A stretch of DNA of 64,000 nt from Couchioplanes azureus (GCF_014648355.1 NZ_BMQY01000009.1:124001-188000), one strand, 5' to 3'; counted from the stretch's first letter, positions 7,415 to 15,650 are shown. Notes: a model not told the origin generated them from the sequence alone. Program-made: numbers and translations.

Positions 7415-7876
7415 ATGGTGCCAGACACCACCGCCCACCTCGCCACGTTCGCCGCCGTCTTCGTCGCCCTGTTCGTCGCGCACCAGGTCGCCGACCACTG
7501 GATCCAGACCGACCACCAGGCCCTACACAAAGGCAACCCCGGCCACGCTGGACGGCTGGCCTGCGCCGCTCACGTCGCCACCTACACCGTGACCGCCGTC
7601 ATCGCCCTGCACACCGTGCGGTTCGTGCTCGACTTGCCACTGCATCCGGCGCAGGTCGCTGCCGGGCTGACCGTCTCGGCGGTCACGCACTACTTCGCCG
7701 ACCGGCGCGCGCCCCTGGCCGCGCTGGCCCGGCTGGCGCGCCTGGACGCCTTCTACGCCCTTGGACATCCCCGCGCGAGCCGCGACGACAAGCCGTGCAT
7801 CGGCACCGGCGCCTACGCCTTGGACCAGTCCTTCCACTACCTGTTCCTGTTCGTCGCCGCCCTGATCATCGCCTGA
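7415..7876 (+). CDS. DUF3307-like integral membrane protein
   Basis: 153 residues with about four hydrophobic segments. The N-terminal helix carries HQVADHWIQTD and a later helix VTHYFADRR; the conserved His/Asp residues inside membrane helices fit DUF3307-type proteins. Near the C-terminus are a GTGAYALDQSFHYLFLF motif and a last helix. Located directly before the translocase gene; a role in the mating membrane complex is possible but not shown. Confidence 0.65.
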   Translation: MVPDTTAHLATFAAVFVALFVAHQVADHWIQTDHQALHKGNPGHAGRLACAAHVATYTVTAVIALHTVRFVLDLPLHPAQVAAGLTVSAVTHYFADRRAPLAALARLARLDAFYALGHPRASRDDKPCIGTGAYALDQSFHYLFLFVAALIIA

Positions 7877-7983
7877 GGGCTCTCCGTCGGTATGGGCACC
7901 GGCACAACGCCGCAGCTACCACCGCCCGGCGGTGTACCGGTCCGACCAGACCCGCTGGCCTCGTCCGGCGGCACGGCCTCTGA

Positions 7984-8012
7984 GCCCGGTCGCCCGTGCC
8001 GTGCGACCGGGC
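7984..8012 (+). terminator. Hairpin upstream of the translocase gene
   Basis: GCCCGGTCGC (7984-7993) and GCGACCGGGC (8003-8012) form a perfect 10-bp stem with a 9-base loop. Lies 97 bases before the translocase ATG, after the DUF3307-like gene. No T-run. Confidence 0.45.
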
Positions 8013-8109
8013 CTCGCGTCTTGACCCACGGCATCGGAGAGGACGGCATGGTCGCGCAGCTCATACCCCTCGCAGACCCAGGCACGACTACCTGGAAGGA
8101 GACCGCTCG

Positions 8110-10265
8110 ATGAGTACTGCACCGACTCCGGATCCCGACCCCGACGCGATTGACCCGACCGCGGCTCGAATCGTGGACTTGAACCAGCGTCGGGAGGCCC
8201 GCGCCGCCGCCGCGGAAGGTCTCGCCGCCACCGACGTTGCTGACGGTGAGACCGTGGAGGCGCCCACGGTCGAGCACGGTGCGCCGGTGGACCCGCCGGA
8301 CCCGCCCGCCGATCCGCTCGGATTCCTGGACGTGCGCCGGGTGCCGGTCCTGCCGGATTGGGTGAGCGATCCGCAGACCCGGCGGGACACGATGCGCCGG
8401 GCGGTGGCCGCGGCCGGCTATCACGCCGGGGTGCACGCGGCCCGGCTGCCGCTGTACGTGGTCCTGGTGGCCTGGTACGCGCCGCAAGGCCTGTCTCGGC
8501 TGATCGGCAAAGTGCTGGGCTGGACCAGTGCGGAGGTGGGCAACTGGGGGTTGCGGCAGGACGCCGCGACCCGTAACGACGCCAAGACGTGGCTGGAACT
8601 GGACCGGCACCGGCAGCGGCAGGCGTCGTGGCGGTGGTGGGTCACCAGCGCCGGCCTGCTCGCCGCGATCCTCGCCGCACTGGTTCTGGTGTCCGGGCTG
8701 ACGCCGTGGTGGGCGCGGCTGGGAATCGCGGTGGCCGGGCTGATCGGGCTGGCCCGCTACGGGCGGCCGATCGACTCGCCGATCCTGGCCCGCACGGTCA
8801 TCCGGGCGAGGTACCGCAAGCTGACCGCGGAACTGACCCGTAAGGGCATCATGGCGACCGGGCTGGTTAAGCAGCCGCAGGACATTGTGTTCCCGGCCGG
8901 GATCGGCGAGATCCGCCGCGAAGGTCCCGGCTACCTGGCGATCGCTGACCTGCCGGACGGGGTGATCGCGGTCGACGTGGTCGACAAGCGGGAACAGCTC
9001 GCCGGTGGGCTGCGGCTGCCGCTGGATCAGGTGTGGCCCGAGACGATGCCCCGCGAGCACCCGGGCCGGCTCGCGTTGTGGGTGGCCGACAAGCCGGTCT
9101 CGGCGATGCGCCAGCCCGCCTGGCCGCACCTGTCCGGCGGAACCACGGACTACTTCAAGGAGTTCGTGTACGGCTTCGACCCTCGGATGCGGCGCGTGAT
9201 GTACCGCATGGACGAGCGCAACAGCCTGTTCGCCGGGTTCCCCGGCTCGGGTAAGAGCCTGTCCGGGCGGGTGTGCTGCTCGGCCATGGCGCTGGACCCG
9301 ATCGTGCAGTTCGCCATCTTCGACCTCGCCGGCCGCGGCGACTACGACATGTTCGAACCGCTGTGCGCCCCGGGCCTGTTCGGCTCCGGTGCGGACGAGG
9401 GCACCAAGCAGGCCGCCTACCGGATGCTGATGTGGCTGGTCAAGCAGTGCGACGAACGTGGCCCGATCATCAAGAAGTGGGCGCAGCAGGGCCTCAACAC
9501 CGAGAACAAGCTGAACCGGGCCATCGCCCTGCGCGGGTGCGGCCGATCGTCGCGCTGATCGACGAGATCCAGGAGTTGATGAACGATCCTGACCTGGGCA
9601 AAGCCGCCCGGGCCGCGGCGACCAGCGTCATCAAGCGGGGCCGGGCGCTGGGTATCCACCTGATCCTGGAAACCCAGCGCATCGACAAGGAGTCGCTGCC
9701 CAAGGGCGTCACCTCCAACATCGCCCTGCGCACCTGCTTGGCGGTGCCGTCGCATGTGGAGGTGGACCTCGCGCTCGGCACGGGCGCGTTCCGCCAAGGT
9801 GCGCGGCCGAACCAGTTCGAGATCGGCGTGGACGCCGGGTGGGGTGTGCGGGTCGGGATGGGGCCGATGACCACGGTCCGGGCCGCGTACCTCGACCGCA
9901 AGACCGTGGAGAAGATCTGCGACCGCGGCCTGAGCTTGCGCGGCGGCAAGCGTGATGAGGTCGACCTGCCACCGGCGCGGGACATCCTCGCCGACCTGAT
10001 CGACGTGTGGAACGCCGGGGAACGCGGCCAGCACTGGGACACCCTCGCCGCCCGCCTGGCCGAGCGGTTCCCCGACGCCTACGCCACCCTCACCGCCGAA
10101 GCCCTCTCCGCCCTCGTGCGCGCACTCGACATCGAGTCACGCAACGTCAAAGCGGGCGGGGTTACCCGGCGTGGCATCTACCACGCCCAGCTCGTCCAGG
10201 CGCTCGACGACCGCGACCGTAGCGGCAGCGACGAGCACGACACCGAAAACCCGCAAGCGGGGTAG
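8110..10265 (+). pseudogene. FtsK/TraB-like DNA translocase, frameshifted
   Basis: Main transfer ATPase of AICEs: a hexameric motor that moves double-stranded DNA between mycelial cells. ATG at 8110 follows AAGGAG. Residues about 175-215 give two membrane helices; Walker A GFPGSGKS is near residue 380. The frame then stops at 9558. The rest, with Walker B IVALIDEIQEL, LILETQRIDK and a C-terminal winged-helix-like region (SALVRALDIESRNVKAGGVT), continues in the -1 frame from about 9538 to 10265. Adding one G to the GGG at 9535-9537 joins the halves as LRGVRPIVALIDE, about 718 residues. No slippery heptamer is present, so a real or sequencing deletion is likely. Confidence 0.82.
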
Positions 10266-10425
10266 CAGCAGCGGTAGCGGGGCGGCGAAAGGTAGCGGCA
10301 ACGCTACCGCCCCGCTACCGCGCCCACCTGGAGCAACATCCATCAGTAGCGGTAGCGGCCCGGGTCGCTTACCGCCCGTCACCCTGCCCGGAGCACCCCT
10401 GATGACCCTCGCCGTTGCCGCTACC
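10219..10425. repeat. GGTAGCGG repeat cluster, candidate TraB-recognition (clt) site
   Basis: About nine copies of GGTAGCGG or one-mismatch forms in both directions: 10219, 10261, 10273, 10291, 10346 and 10351 forward; about 10301, 10314 and 10418 reverse. CGGTAGCGGGG (10272-10282) pairs with CCCCGCTACCG (10310-10320), and inside it GGTAGCG-GCAA-CGCTACC (10291-10308) forms a second hairpin. In Streptomyces conjugative plasmids, TraB binds clustered 8-bp repeats near traB. Size, clustering and position at the 3' end of this translocase gene match that arrangement; the octamer itself is specific to this element. Confidence 0.68.
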
Positions 10426-10761
10426 AGCACCAACACCAGCCCAAATGGCTATGCCGGAGTTGCGATGATCCTCCTTATTGCAGTGTCCGGCTACGGAATG
10501 TGGTGCTGGATCAAACCATTCGCGGACTGTGACCGCTGCGACGGCCGCGGCACCAGCCCACGCCGCCTGTCCGACTGGTGGCGCTACCACAGCAGACCAC
10601 CCGCACCCCGCGCCGCCCGCGGCGCCCGGCAATGCCCGCGCTGCCGCGGCACCGGCCTACGCCTGCGCCTCGGCCGTCGGGCGGCAAACCACCTGATCCG
10701 CCGCTACCGGCACAGCCACCCCCGCACCACCCGACCCGTGAAGGAGAACCGGCACCCGTGA
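10402..10761 (+). CDS. Small membrane protein with CxxCxG pair
   Basis: 119 residues from ATG 10402 (upstream codons in the same frame run through the repeat cluster and are not credible). One membrane helix (VAMILLIAVSGYGMWCWI) is followed by CDRCDGRGTSPRR and, 40 residues on, CPRCRGTGLRLRLGRR: two DnaJ-like CxxCxGxG half-sites that could form one zinc site. The C-terminus is basic. Seems the membrane-anchored counterpart of the mini zinc-finger protein at 5745. Overlaps the next gene by 4 bp. Confidence 0.6.
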   Translation: MTLAVAATSTNTSPNGYAGVAMILLIAVSGYGMWCWIKPFADCDRCDGRGTSPRRLSDWWRYHSRPPAPRAARGARQCPRCRGTGLRLRLGRRAANHLIRRYRHSHPRTTRPVKENRHP

Positions 10762-11432
10762 ACGCCTCCCACGACCCCGGCGGCCCCGTCGACCCCGACC
10801 AGCACTGGTGGCCCCGGCTGGCCGACCGGATCAACCGGTGGTGGATGGACCGCGAATCCACCCGCCCCGCCCTGCGCGAGATGGCCGCCATCCCACCCAA
10901 ACCCGCACTCGCCGCGATCCTGGCCGGCACGGCCGTGCTGGTGTTGCTGATCGTGGCGCTCGTGTGGTGGCTCATTGCGGCTATCACCGGCGTCATCTCG
11001 GCCATCGCGGACGCGATCCGCGAGACCAGCGGCCACGCCACCGACACCGCCGTCAACGATCTCACCACCTGGTCGATCACCCGCACCATCACCGACCCCG
11101 TCCACACCTACCTGAGCACCCACGCCGCCGGCCTGCCGATCGCCGGCGAAACGCTGTGGTGGACGTGGCTGGCCACCACCGGCGGGATGCTCCTGCTCGC
11201 CACCCTCGGCTCCCGCGGTGCCCGCCTCGGCTGGCCCCTGACCGGCGCCCTCACCACCGCCATGGTCTACACCGCCACCCCGACAACCGGGCAGACCGTG
11301 GCCGCCGGACTCGCGATCACCGTATGGGCCGTGCTGTCGATCGCCGCCTACAACCGGCTCACCGCGCTGGAGCGGGCGCCGCTCATCCTGCGCCTTCCCA
11401 TCCCGCACCGCCCCCAGCCCGACAAGGACTGA
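10758..11432 (+). CDS. Integral membrane protein of the transfer region
   Basis: 224 residues from a GTG at 10758, with AAGGAG at 10741-10746 and a GTGA overlap with the preceding gene. Soluble Trp-rich head (QHWWPRLADRINRWWMDRES), then a strong helix (ILAGTAVLVLLIVALVWWLI), an amphipathic middle and about three further helices to the end. No family recognised. Position between translocase and replication genes suggests a conjugation accessory protein. Confidence 0.6.
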   Translation: MNASHDPGGPVDPDQHWWPRLADRINRWWMDRESTRPALREMAAIPPKPALAAILAGTAVLVLLIVALVWWLIAAITGVISAIADAIRETSGHATDTAVNDLTTWSITRTITDPVHTYLSTHAAGLPIAGETLWWTWLATTGGMLLLATLGSRGARLGWPLTGALTTAMVYTATPTTGQTVAAGLAITVWAVLSIAAYNRLTALERAPLILRLPIPHRPQPDKD

Positions 11433-11439
11433 CCACCCA

Positions 11440-11475
11440 GCCCGGCGCGGCCCGCAACCACGGGCCGGGCCGGGC
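11440..11475 (+). terminator. 15-bp GC hairpin
   Basis: GCCCGGCGCGGCCCG (11440-11454), loop CAACCA, then CGGGCCGGGCCGGGC (11461-11475); one central mismatch. Sits 8 bases after the membrane-protein gene and about 30 before the next ATG. Fifth hairpin of this type in the element. Confidence 0.5.
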
Positions 11476-11505
11476 CCTGCCCGAAACCGAGGTCAGCACC
11501 CCCCC

Positions 11506-11790
11506 ATGCACGCCCTGCGTCGCCTCACCGAATATCTCGCCGACCGCATCCACGCCCGCGGCGACGCCGCCGCGGTCGCCGCCGGGCTGACCGTCACCCG
11601 CCTGCCCGGCGGACGCCGCCGCATCAGCCACCCCGACCTGCCGGCATGGCTGGACGCCCGCCGCGCCGCCGCCGTCCGCCACGGCCTCGACCCCGCCGAC
11701 CGGGCCCTGCTCGACCCCGCCACCCGCGCCGCCCTCAACACCACCCGCGGCCAGATCACCGCCGACCATTACACCCGGAAGGCCGCCTGA
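11506..11790 (+). CDS. Hypothetical protein
   Basis: 94 residues: MHALRRLTEYLADRIHARGD, then RLPGGRRRISHPDLPAWLDA and a helical Arg/Ala-rich end. Mostly helical, no Cys, no membrane segment. Its stop overlaps an ATG at 11790. No family recognised. Confidence 0.5.
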   Translation: MHALRRLTEYLADRIHARGDAAAVAAGLTVTRLPGGRRRISHPDLPAWLDARRAAAVRHGLDPADRALLDPATRAALNTTRGQITADHYTRKAA

Positions 11791-11866
11791 TGACCTCCAC
11801 CACCGCGACCCCCGCCACCGGCACGCAGACCAGCGACCTACCCGACCGCGACAGCTCCGCGCCGCC

Positions 11867-12199
11867 GTGTTGCGTTCCCTGCTGGCCGTGACCGACGCAC
11901 ACGACCTGTCCCTGCCCGCCGACATCGGCATGAACGACCACACCGACCGCGGCGGCTACCGCTACCTGGTGTTGCGCATGGACCGCAACGCCACCCACGA
12001 CTTCCACCGCTGGGCGGCCGTGCTCGGCCTCACCGCGCAGGAACCGTCCGACTTCGACCTCGACACCACCCGCCCCTGGCGAGCGCTCACGGCCCGCCAG
12101 CACGACCCCGACGGCCTGTTCACCGGATGGGGGCTGATCGAGGTCTCCTGCTACCTCGACCTGCCAGCGCGCGCCCAGATTCCGGACGGTGCCGTGTGA
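11867..12199 (+). CDS. Hypothetical protein, possibly 5'-frameshifted
   Basis: 110 residues from a GTG at 11867 (LRSLLAVTDAHDLSLPADIG). There is no good ribosome site here. The ATG at 11790, coupled to the previous stop, runs only to 11891 in another frame, while this frame is open upstream (RQLRAAVLRSLL continues the same helix). That suggests a one-base change near 11845-11860 has split an original ~135-residue gene. The rest is acidic with Trp-rich patches (FHRWAAVLGL, RPWRALTARQH). Family not recognised. Confidence 0.5.
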   Translation: MLRSLLAVTDAHDLSLPADIGMNDHTDRGGYRYLVLRMDRNATHDFHRWAAVLGLTAQEPSDFDLDTTRPWRALTARQHDPDGLFTGWGLIEVSCYLDLPARAQIPDGAV

Positions 12200-12507
12200 C
12201 TGCCACGATCCCGGCCGGGGTGATCCCCGCCGTCGAGCGCGGCATCGGGTTCGTCGCCGTTGCCGTGCAATTCCCCGCCGAACCGGTCGCCCACCGTGTC
12301 ACCCGGTTGTTCCACCGCCCGGACGGCACCCAGGGCGGCATCCCGGTCCGCTTCGACGGTACGGAGCCTATCCGTATCGAGATCCGTCCCGCCTGCCGCC
12401 CAGACAGCGATCCCGCCGAACGGCTCTACGAACTGTCCGTCCCGACCGCACTGGCCCGCGGCGCCACCGCGTGCGGGCACGGCGACTGCTTCGGAGGCGC
12501 CGCATGA
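12196..12507 (+). CDS. Hypothetical protein
   Basis: 103 residues from a GTG overlapping the previous stop (GTGTGA). Strand-rich (GFVAVAVQFPAEPVAHRVTR) with three Cys, two near the end (ACGHGDC), hinting at a metal or disulfide. Overlaps the next gene by 4 bp. No family recognised. Confidence 0.5.
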   Translation: MTATIPAGVIPAVERGIGFVAVAVQFPAEPVAHRVTRLFHRPDGTQGGIPVRFDGTEPIRIEIRPACRPDSDPAERLYELSVPTALARGATACGHGDCFGGAA

Positions 12508-12716
12508 ACATCCGCCTGATGGGCGACGGCGACCAGGTCGCCGCCGCCGTCGCCGTCCTGGAAACCCTGCCCGGCCTACGGATCGCCTCCGTGTCCCGGC
12601 CGTACCCCAACCGGCGCGACCCCGAGCAGATGCGCATCTACCTCGACGCCGAGATCACCCATGTACCCGTCGGCGGGGACCAGCGCGCCGTCGAGGCCAT
12701 CGAGCCGGTCGAATGA
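12504..12716 (+). CDS. Hypothetical small protein
   Basis: 70 residues (MNIRLMGDGDQVAAAVAVLE, then a PYPNRRDPEQMRIYLDAEI strand). Alternating strand/helix pattern of a small alpha/beta domain. Coupled by ATGA overlaps on both sides. Family not recognised. Confidence 0.55.
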   Translation: MNIRLMGDGDQVAAAVAVLETLPGLRIASVSRPYPNRRDPEQMRIYLDAEITHVPVGGDQRAVEAIEPVE

Positions 12717-13321
12717 CCGATGCCGGCCCGGCCGCGCTGGTCTGCGCGGCCGGGTGCGGCATCGCACTGCACCCGGCCGCCGCCGCGGGCGGGCACACCA
12801 CCCACCCCGGATGCGACCTCACCGCGCAACCCGGTGGCGGACCGCCGGTGTTCCGCTGGCTGTGCCTGGCCTGCGGTGCCAACGGCCCGGCCGACTCCGC
12901 CCCGCACGCCGCTCACCTCGTGTGGGTGCACGATGTTTTCGCATGCCCGGCCGCACCGGCGATCAGCGCCGAGGAACGCACCCTGCGCGTCGCCCGCCGC
13001 CGCGATCTCTCCCGCCGCTATCCCGACCAGGCGCCGCCCGGTCACCCGCCGATCGAGAAGGAGGGTTTTCCTCGACCCCGGCCCGCTGCGGGCCGCCGCC
13101 CTCGGCCACCCCACCCGCGGCTGGCACGTCTTCCTACTGCGTCCCGACAACCGGCCACACGATGGCGAGCACCCGAAGAAGCCCGCGTTCCCCCCGCTGC
13201 CGCGAGGGACACCCTGGGTGGAAACCTCGCGCCATCTGCGACCCGGACCGCATCGGCGCGGCGTGGCAGCGCATCCCGTACCCCATCGGTATCGCCTGCG
13301 GCCCTTCCGGGCTTGTGGTGA
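12713..13321 (+). CDS. Cys-rich protein with read-through tail
   Basis: 202 residues, but only the first ~118 look original: CAAGC, CDLT and CLAC pairs, HAAHLVWVH and an Arg-rich helix (AEERTLRVARRRDLSRRYP), a small zinc-binding fold. From about 13065 the frame runs out of register through the prim-pol remnant at 13068-13345, giving a Pro/Arg-rich tail unlike the head. The tail was probably acquired when the ancestral stop and the next gene's start were lost. Function unknown. Confidence 0.5.
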   Translation: MTDAGPAALVCAAGCGIALHPAAAAGGHTTHPGCDLTAQPGGGPPVFRWLCLACGANGPADSAPHAAHLVWVHDVFACPAAPAISAEERTLRVARRRDLSRRYPDQAPPGHPPIEKEGFPRPRPAAGRRPRPPHPRLARLPTASRQPATRWRAPEEARVPPAAARDTLGGNLAPSATRTASARRGSASRTPSVSPAALPGLW

Positions 13322-13345
13322 TCGACCTCGACGTGCGCCACCCGT
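13068..13345 (+). pseudogene. Remnant of a prim-pol replication gene (N-terminus)
   Basis: Translation from 13068 gives FLDPGPLRAAALGHPTRGWH, matching the start of the intact prim-pol protein at 15806 (MLDPGPLRVAALDHATRGWH). After about 13200 the match moves to the +1 frame (WQRIPYPIGIACGPSGLVVI) and ends at about 13345. The ATG is lost although AAGGAGG (13058-13064) remains, the segment around CPGIDPRC is missing, and the 3' two-thirds are absent. Identity to the intact gene looks like three quarters at base level, so it is an old or imported second copy rather than a fresh duplication. Confidence 0.78.
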
Positions 13346-13395
13346 CACCCCGCCCGCCAACTGCGAGGTTGCGGACACCGGCCTCAACGCAAACA

Positions 13396-13428
13396 TGTGC
13401 TCGGCCCGAGATGTTCGGGCCGAGCACA
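13396..13428 (-). terminator. Strong terminator hairpin of the HTH regulator
   Basis: TGTGCTCGGCCCGA (13396-13409), loop GATGT, exact complement 13415-13428. It begins 6 bases beyond the stop of the minus-strand regulator. 14 perfect pairs; the prim-pol remnant ends about 50 bases to its left. Confidence 0.7.
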
Positions 13429-13433
13429 CTCTG

Positions 13434-13955
13434 CTATCCGGCCGATCGCGGCGTAGGCGTTGGGGCAGGACCAGCAGCCATCTGTCTGCGGAGACGCTCG
13501 ACCGTGCCGTCCAGGTGCTCGATCATCTGGGTGATGGCGTCAAGGTCGTGGTGATGTCGCTCATGAACCTCGCGATCGGCGATCCAGACGCCACAGTGGT
13601 GGCAGCTCTCACGGCCTGGGGCGACCAGGCCGTCACTGAGCTCGACCGCGATGGGATGGGCGTCGTTCTCGGCGTGAATCCACAGTTCGCGCCAGCCGCT
13701 GTCGCTGTCCGGGTCGACTCCCAGGGCGCGCAGGACGCGCTCCAGGTTGTCCCAGGCGGGTGGCTTTCTGGCGTTGAAGATGCGACAGATCGTCGAGGCG
13801 GAGAGCCCGCAATCCTTGCCGATCACGCGGTAGGTGGGCCGGCCGGCCTCGCGATGCGCCAGCTCGAGGCGCCGCAATAGCCGGGCGAGACCTTCGCCGC
13901 CTTCAGGGGTCGGTTCTCCGTCGGAGGGACCAGTAACGAGGGTGAAGAGCGCCAT
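13434..13955 (-). CDS. HTH regulator with C2H2-like zinc finger
   Basis: 173 residues. About 20-80 is a helix-turn-helix of lambda-repressor/XRE type (YRVIGKDCGLSASTICRIFN, then PAWDNLERVLRALG). About 110-140 has CHHC followed by HERHHH: Cys-x2-Cys, then two His 4 apart, a C2H2-like zinc finger. The tail is helical, then Pro-rich. Probably a DNA-binding regulator of the replication or transfer genes; the finger could give a second DNA or protein contact. ATG 13955 has no strong ribosome site, so the start is uncertain. A perfect hairpin follows the gene. Confidence 0.72.
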   Translation of the reverse strand: MALFTLVTGPSDGEPTPEGGEGLARLLRRLELAHREAGRPTYRVIGKDCGLSASTICRIFNARKPPAWDNLERVLRALGVDPDSDSGWRELWIHAENDAHPIAVELSDGLVAPGRESCHHCGVWIADREVHERHHHDLDAITQMIEHLDGTVERLRRQMAAGPAPTPTPRSAG

Positions 13956-14019
13956 ATCGTTGCCACGGCCCCGTCCGCGGCTCCGCCCGGGACTCGCGGC
14001 GGCGCTACGGACGGGGGCA

Positions 14020-14439
14020 TCACCGTGGCTGCACCCCCCGTCGTGGGGTGCAGGTGCGCAAGACCCAGGCGGTCACCTCGCCGGCGACAAGTCCGGCGCC
14101 GCCGGAAACGGCGGCCGCGTCGCTGATCGCTTCGCCTCGCACGAGCAGGATCATCGCGAAGGCGCTGACAGCGGTGGCAATGGCCAGCGTTGGCAGCAGG
14201 CCGCCGTCGGTGAGCACCCGCCGGGCGATGGCCACACTGAGCATCGTCACACCGCCCGCGAGCAATAGGGCATCGGTGACCTCGTGGCCGGTCAGCAACA
14301 TCGCACAGGCGCTACCCAGGACCAGGAACACCACGATGACCGCGGGCCATGCCGGGAGGCTGTCATCTGAGCGGTCCCGTGGTTCCGGCGTCAGCGGTCC
14401 CGGCGGGATTTGGGGGATGGGGGGTGGGTGAACCGACAT
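14020..14439 (-). CDS. Small integral membrane protein
   Basis: 139 residues. Pro-rich cytoplasmic head (PPPIPQIPPGPL), then about four membrane helices (AVIVVFLVLGSACAMLL; ALLLAGGVTMLSVAI; TLAIATAVSAFAMILLV; VSGGAGLVAGEVTAWVL). AGGAGG precedes the ATG on the minus strand. Lies just upstream of the HTH regulator, same strand; possible operon and membrane-sensing pair, which is inference. No named family recognised. Confidence 0.6.
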   Translation of the reverse strand: MSVHPPPIPQIPPGPLTPEPRDRSDDSLPAWPAVIVVFLVLGSACAMLLTGHEVTDALLLAGGVTMLSVAIARRVLTDGGLLPTLAIATAVSAFAMILLVRGEAISDAAAVSGGAGLVAGEVTAWVLRTCTPRRGVQPR

Positions 14440-14503
14440 AGCAAATGGGCCTCCTAACTATGCGTACTCGAATAACTCCTCAGCGGGGTTCTACCCAGAG
14501 GGC

Positions 14504-14542
14504 ACAGGGAGCGGAGGAGCGAGGTTCCCCTCCGCTCCCTGT
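14504..14542. repeat. 14-bp inverted repeat
   Basis: ACAGGGAGCGGAGG (14504-14517) and its exact complement (14529-14542) around an 11-base loop. It lies upstream of the membrane-protein gene in the region that lacks genes. Could be a regulator-binding palindrome or a terminator of an unseen transcript. Confidence 0.5.
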
Positions 14543-14835
14543 CGTTGCTGGTCCGGGTCTCTCGGTTCGAAAGAACTCCGTCGCCCCTCAGGCCTTTGTG
14601 GAGCCCGAGACGCTGTGCGCGGCTTTCTGGTTGGCAGGCCAGACGATCAAGCCACGCGGAGACATCTTCCCCTATGAGCCCCGGTTCCGGCACGCGTGCA
14701 TCACATTGGAACAAGCCCTCCGGCGCGTCCCCCGGCGGCCGGGTGCCCGACCTGACTGGCGGTCGGGAAAATTGAGCGGCAAATTGTTCGCCAAACCCTT
14801 CACTCGTTCGAGTGATAAAGGAAAGGGGGATATAA

Positions 14836-14867
14836 AGAAACCCCCCGCTGCCAAACGAGGGGTTTCT
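14836..14867 (+). terminator. Hairpin with pyrimidine tail
   Basis: AGAAACCCC (14836-14844) pairs with GGGGTTTCT (14859-14867). The competing GGGGG just upstream (14825-14829) could pair with the CCCCC instead, so two exclusive structures are possible, as in attenuators. No gene is seen directly upstream. Confidence 0.4.
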
Positions 14868-15039
14868 CTGAACCGATTCCGAAATTACGCCCGGACCAGC
14901 AGACAGCAATTCGGATGCTTGCCGGAGGCTTGGGCAAGCGACGAGCGGTCATGATGCGACTTGCTGACCGATGGCCTACAGGCTGCCCTATATGGACAGC
15001 CTCTGCAAGCTCTTGGATCACTCCAACGGGGGCAAGCTG

Positions 15040-15079
15040 TTGCACGGGATTGCACGTCTCAGTGGGGGTTGACGTGCAA
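15040..15079. promoter_or_regulatory. TTGCACG operator-like repeats
   Basis: TTGCACG occurs at 15040 and 15050 in direct orientation and as CGTGCAA at 15073. TTGCACGTC (15050-15058) and GACGTGCAA (15071-15079) form a perfect 9-bp inverted repeat with a 12-base spacer. Spacing suits a dimeric regulator; the HTH protein of this cassette is a candidate binder. Confidence 0.42.
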
Positions 15080-15650
15080 CAAGGGTCCGAAGACAGACGT
15101 ACTTAAAGGCCCCCAATGTCCAACCTGGTGGCTTTTCGGACTACATCTCCGGTCGTACATCATCACTTGGAGTAGTTGTTCTATTTCATAACGTGAATGT
15201 TGATGCGTGACTTGAGTGAGATTCGCTCCGTCCTTTAGTCGGTCGGTGCGGTGAATCCGACGGCTCCGGGTGGAGCGCGCGCCGACAGAGTTGTTCTTGG
15301 CGCTTCACTCGACAGGTGACCGCTGCGTCCGCATGTCTGCCGGCTGGCCGAATAGTGGATCTTCGTCCGGATAATCCTGGCTATGCCACACAGGCCAGGC
15401 GAATTCATAAACGCAAATAACACGCGTTCGAGGGATGCGAATGAATGCAGATTCTTCTGTCCCTCAGAACGATCGAAGATGGCAGGGTCGACGGACCGTT
15501 TGTGCGAGTGTTGCGAGCCACAGACTACTCGCCGGTAGCTTTTCCGTCGGCGTGTCGCGTTTCGATCTTCCTGCGGCACGCGTGCGCGTTTCTGCGCAGA
15601 ACGAGGGCCAACGGAACTGCTGCGGGCTTTCTGTTGCGCAACAGCGGTGA

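Noticed and set aside
7892..8113. 73-residue frame before the translocase
   Set aside because: No ribosome site; it crosses a perfect hairpin and overlaps the translocase start; Pro/Gly-rich composition.
9529..9545. Programmed -1 frameshift signal in the translocase gene
   Set aside because: CTGCGCGGGTGC does not contain an X-XXY-YYZ slippery heptamer and no clear downstream structure was found; a deleted G explains the data more simply.
14445..14954. Opposing 150-170-residue frames in the control region
   Set aside because: Both strands are open over the same stretch, neither has a ribosome site or family features, and hairpins interrupt both.
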